Positions 61,433 through 64,000 of a DNA stretch of 64,000 nucleotides are shown one piece after another. Source of the DNA: Petasospora fabianii (Eukaryota > Ascomycota > Saccharomycetes > Phaffomycetales > Wickerhamomycetaceae); NCBI GenBank assembly GCA_022641835.1, contig CP048716.1, positions 1,364,001 through 1,428,000 on the forward strand, written 5' to 3'. Position numbers and translations under genes: made by a program. The notes beneath the pieces are model-generated. The model had not been told where the DNA came from and did not search any database. It was given only the letters and a program-made list of their open reading frames with translations. How positions within the stretch are numbered: the stretch's first letter is position 1; each line of letters opens with the position of its first letter.

Positions 61433-63976
61433 ATGGGGCCTAAAAAGACACCACAGGGAACTGGCTCGGGCTTGCCGAGCAGTAGTATCGGTAATGTCAG
61501 CGGCATTGATCGTAAACACGTGGCGGATGTGCCCTGTATCTCGTGTCGTCTACGAAGAAAGAAGTGTGACAGGCGCTTACCCATTTGCGGCCGTTGCGAG
61601 AGATTACACATACCCGTCGAACACTGTCTCTATAAGGGCAGTGTGGGGCTCCATGACAAGGACTCCTCTGTTACACTAGAAAGAGAGCGTGAGAAGAACC
61701 ACGAGCTCAAGCGTGAGTTTGAGCTTTACAAAGTTCTGCGAGACTCCATCATGCACTCTCAACGTAAACAGAGCTCTTCAGAGTCACAGAGTCTCTTCTT
61801 TGCAGGTATAACACCTCATGAAAAGTCAGGAGATCACGTACATTTCCCTGGTGTCGAAGGGTACCTTGGCTCTATCTCATTGGCATCCACCGTATTTTCG
61901 CCCAAGACGGCGTCACCTGTCATCAATGCCATGCTATCTATCCTCTTCGACGCCCGCAAAGTGTACATGAGCCGCCATTCAACTAAAAATCCACCCTTGA
62001 CTGCTCTTAAACTTTTCGAAGAGAGATGCCTGGCTTCCATTTGCAACGCCCCAAACCATGATGGAGACGATCTTGTACGCAACCTTCTCCAAGAAATAAC
62101 TGCCGCACTCCCGACAAGGAACGATTACGAAGGATATGTTGAGATCTTGAAACAGGAACCCAGCGGTAATCGAGCAATGATGGGAATGCCTCGATACTCA
62201 TCTACTGTTCAGCGCAAAACCCTAGAAGTCATCACATTTGATTCCAATGATCAACCACATATCAACATCGATCTAGATAAGGAACCAGAGAAGCTTGTCT
62301 ATTTGGCCCTTGCCCTTATCCTATGCATGCTAGGATACTACGTGAAGGCACGAACAGGATACCCGTCAAATCAACACGAGGGACTAGAGAGCATGGCTAA
62401 CCGTTCACAAACATATTTCTGCTACTGTAAGGCACTTCTCAATTTGAATCTCGTCGGAAACAAGATTGTTTACAAAAATGTTAATGAAAACATGCATCTC
62501 ATGCTGGCCATGTTCCAAGCACACCTCACTGGAAAATACACTGCCTCCAACATGTACAAGGTCACTCAGGACAACCCACAAGAAACTGCTCTCAATACGA
62601 GGGCCATAATTACTCGTGCTAAATTCTTTCATCTCCATGAAGACCTCGAGAAGTGGTACCCAGATATGCCCAAGGAAGATGTGAAAATGTACAAGGATGT
62701 ATGGTATTCGATTATCTTGATGGATGTGTTGGACAACCTGGAGCTCGGATATGTCTCAAGTATCCTGTCCGAAGATTTCAGATTATCAGGTCCACCAGAC
62801 ACCACATCTAGACAGGCACTGAGAACTATTCATCAGGTTCTGAACGGTGTCAACTTTCTTGATGGTGAATTGACTGCCCAGGACTCATTGGACCATGTTA
62901 TGGGATCTATCAAGAAGTTGAAGTCTGTATACAAGACCCTTGGAGGTACTGTGATCGGTGATTATGACTTCATGTCGAAATTGTCCGATGAGGCGCTCAA
63001 AAAAGAGCCTTTATACCTTGAAGAGTTCTATGTCCTTGCTGAGAGGCAATTCAGCAGGTTAATCATTTACAATTTGCTTCATGGCCTATACGTCATGTGC
63101 TATAAGTATCTGAACGCTATGGGTCACACTGAGGAGACGTCATCAGATCTTGATCTGTACATCTTGCTCGCTACCAAGTACGCTCTTTTGTGCATTGAGA
63201 ATACGAAAAAATTCCTAGAGATGGCATATCTGATTGGAAGTCAGGAGCACAATACCGTTGGTCATAACCACATCATGATCTTGCTGTCATTCATCAGTTG
63301 TATTGAGACCACCAGTGTAAGAGTGGTACTTTGGCTCGGCAATCGCATGGCAAATTTCCCAGAGTACAGCAACAACACTAATATGCTTCAATACCTGCTT
63401 CAGTCAAGGGATGACTACAACTTTGACTCTAAAATACTGAAATTCTTGAGAACGAAGGAGTACTTTCTAGGGACTCCTAAGATGAGTGAGTGGTTTGAGA
63501 ATCTCGCCATTGATGAAGATGTTGAGGCCTTGAAAAAGAGCCCATTATGGAGACTCCATGAGAGCAAGATCATTATCACATGTAACTTGGAGAGTTTTCT
63601 CTTGATGCGAAGGTACATCAGATGCAAGCACATGAATTTGGGGTTCTTGAACCTAACCAAGACATTCACCATTGGTGTGCGTTATGTCTCTGTTGGCTGT
63701 CGACTACTTTTGAAAGATGAAATTGCAGAGTACTTCCGAACGGTACATAACTCTGATATACCATTGCAGTATCAACTTGATGGTGTTTCAACGAGGGATC
63801 ACAAAGAATCACATCAAATGGATAAGTCCCCACCATTAGCGGAGAATTTTTCACCCTCTGGTGACTCAGGGGTTGAGTTTGCTGGACTCTTTCAGGACCT
63901 GTTTGAGAATACATTCGGAAGAAATTCCGGAAATGATATAAATATCAGTAGGTTCTTCGGAGATTCCGATATTTGA
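61433..63976 (+). CDS. Zn2Cys6 (Gal4-type) transcription factor
   Basis: The first in-frame ATG is at 61433 (the frame opens earlier at a GTG), giving 847 aa. The binuclear zinc cluster uses Cys35, 38, 45, 52, 55 and 65 in CISCRLRRKKCDRRLPICGR and the following CERLHIPVEHC. A short coiled-coil-like segment (LEREREKNHELKREFELYKV) follows and could mediate dimerisation. The rest is largely helical like the fungal middle homology region, with a Ser/Asp-rich C-terminal end that may activate transcription. Target genes cannot be inferred. The stop lies 24 bp from the window end. Confidence 0.9.
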   Translation: MGPKKTPQGTGSGLPSSSIGNVSGIDRKHVADVPCISCRLRRKKCDRRLPICGRCERLHIPVEHCLYKGSVGLHDKDSSVTLEREREKNHELKREFELYKVLRDSIMHSQRKQSSSESQSLFFAGITPHEKSGDHVHFPGVEGYLGSISLASTVFSPKTASPVINAMLSILFDARKVYMSRHSTKNPPLTALKLFEERCLASICNAPNHDGDDLVRNLLQEITAALPTRNDYEGYVEILKQEPSGNRAMMGMPRYSSTVQRKTLEVITFDSNDQPHINIDLDKEPEKLVYLALALILCMLGYYVKARTGYPSNQHEGLESMANRSQTYFCYCKALLNLNLVGNKIVYKNVNENMHLMLAMFQAHLTGKYTASNMYKVTQDNPQETALNTRAIITRAKFFHLHEDLEKWYPDMPKEDVKMYKDVWYSIILMDVLDNLELGYVSSILSEDFRLSGPPDTTSRQALRTIHQVLNGVNFLDGELTAQDSLDHVMGSIKKLKSVYKTLGGTVIGDYDFMSKLSDEALKKEPLYLEEFYVLAERQFSRLIIYNLLHGLYVMCYKYLNAMGHTEETSSDLDLYILLATKYALLCIENTKKFLEMAYLIGSQEHNTVGHNHIMILLSFISCIETTSVRVVLWLGNRMANFPEYSNNTNMLQYLLQSRDDYNFDSKILKFLRTKEYFLGTPKMSEWFENLAIDEDVEALKKSPLWRLHESKIIITCNLESFLLMRRYIRCKHMNLGFLNLTKTFTIGVRYVSVGCRLLLKDEIAEYFRTVHNSDIPLQYQLDGVSTRDHKESHQMDKSPPLAENFSPSGDSGVEFAGLFQDLFENTFGRNSGNDINISRFFGDSDI

Positions 63977-64000
63977 CGAAGAATTACGAACTTTAAAAAA

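Overview
The window is nuclear DNA of a budding yeast (Saccharomycotina). It holds 25 well or moderately supported protein genes on both strands, one broken adhesin gene, one tRNA-Thr(AGT) and eight spliceosomal introns. The genes are typical of ascomycete yeasts: RPL3, RPL24 and RPL30, VPS13, CWH41, CYC3, FMT1, a GPX3-type peroxidase, SNG1-type proteins, an ARN-type siderophore transporter and an Msa1/2-like G1 regulator. CTG appears to be read as Leu, since CTG codons fall at conserved Leu positions of the glucosidase gene (for example 55581-55583), so a CUG-Ser yeast is unlikely. A peroxisomal uricase (absent from S. cerevisiae), variable 5' splice sites and branch points only 10-15 nt from the 3' AG suggest a lineage outside the Saccharomyces group. 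The species cannot be named from this window.

Layout. 0.8-6.6 kb: a small Reg1/Reg2-like PP1 regulator, RPL3, and the Msa1/2-like protein with a 5-nt first coding exon. 8.1-11.4 kb: a divergent SUMO gene followed by an Esc2/Rad60-type protein with SUMO-like domains, then a small coiled-coil ORF. 12.3-14.3 kb: a secreted nucleoside hydrolase-like protein and a spliced UPF0538 gene. 14.5-19.1 kb: one long Ser/Thr-rich GPI adhesin frame cut by two in-frame TGA codons. 20-26.4 kb: a mitochondrial DUF1279 protein, uricase with a TCGG-N6-CCGA site in its promoter, and a head-to-head pair of SNG1-like genes. 26.5-28.3 kb: divergent RPL24 and RPL30, the latter with the L30 autoregulatory RNA signature. 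28.7-32.7 kb: a Dur3-type symporter and a siderophore transporter. 32.6-35.5 kb: a gene-poor 2.9 kb stretch with GATA-type palindromes and CCAAT boxes. 35.5-40.5 kb: CYC3, a PPR protein, tRNA-Thr and a hotdog thioesterase. 40.8-50.2 kb: VPS13. 50.2-64 kb: FMT1, an MCH1-like transporter, two spliced genes of unknown function, CWH41, GPX and a Zn2Cys6 transcription factor.

Themes. Purine and nitrogen salvage recurs (nucleoside hydrolase, uricase, urea-type symporter), with a purine-regulator-like site at uricase. SUMO and genome-stability functions sit side by side at 8-11 kb, with an MCB element upstream of the Rad60-like gene. Iron and heme functions (siderophore transporter, cytochrome c heme lyase) flank the long 33-35 kb intergenic region. 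No viral or LTR-type element was recognised.
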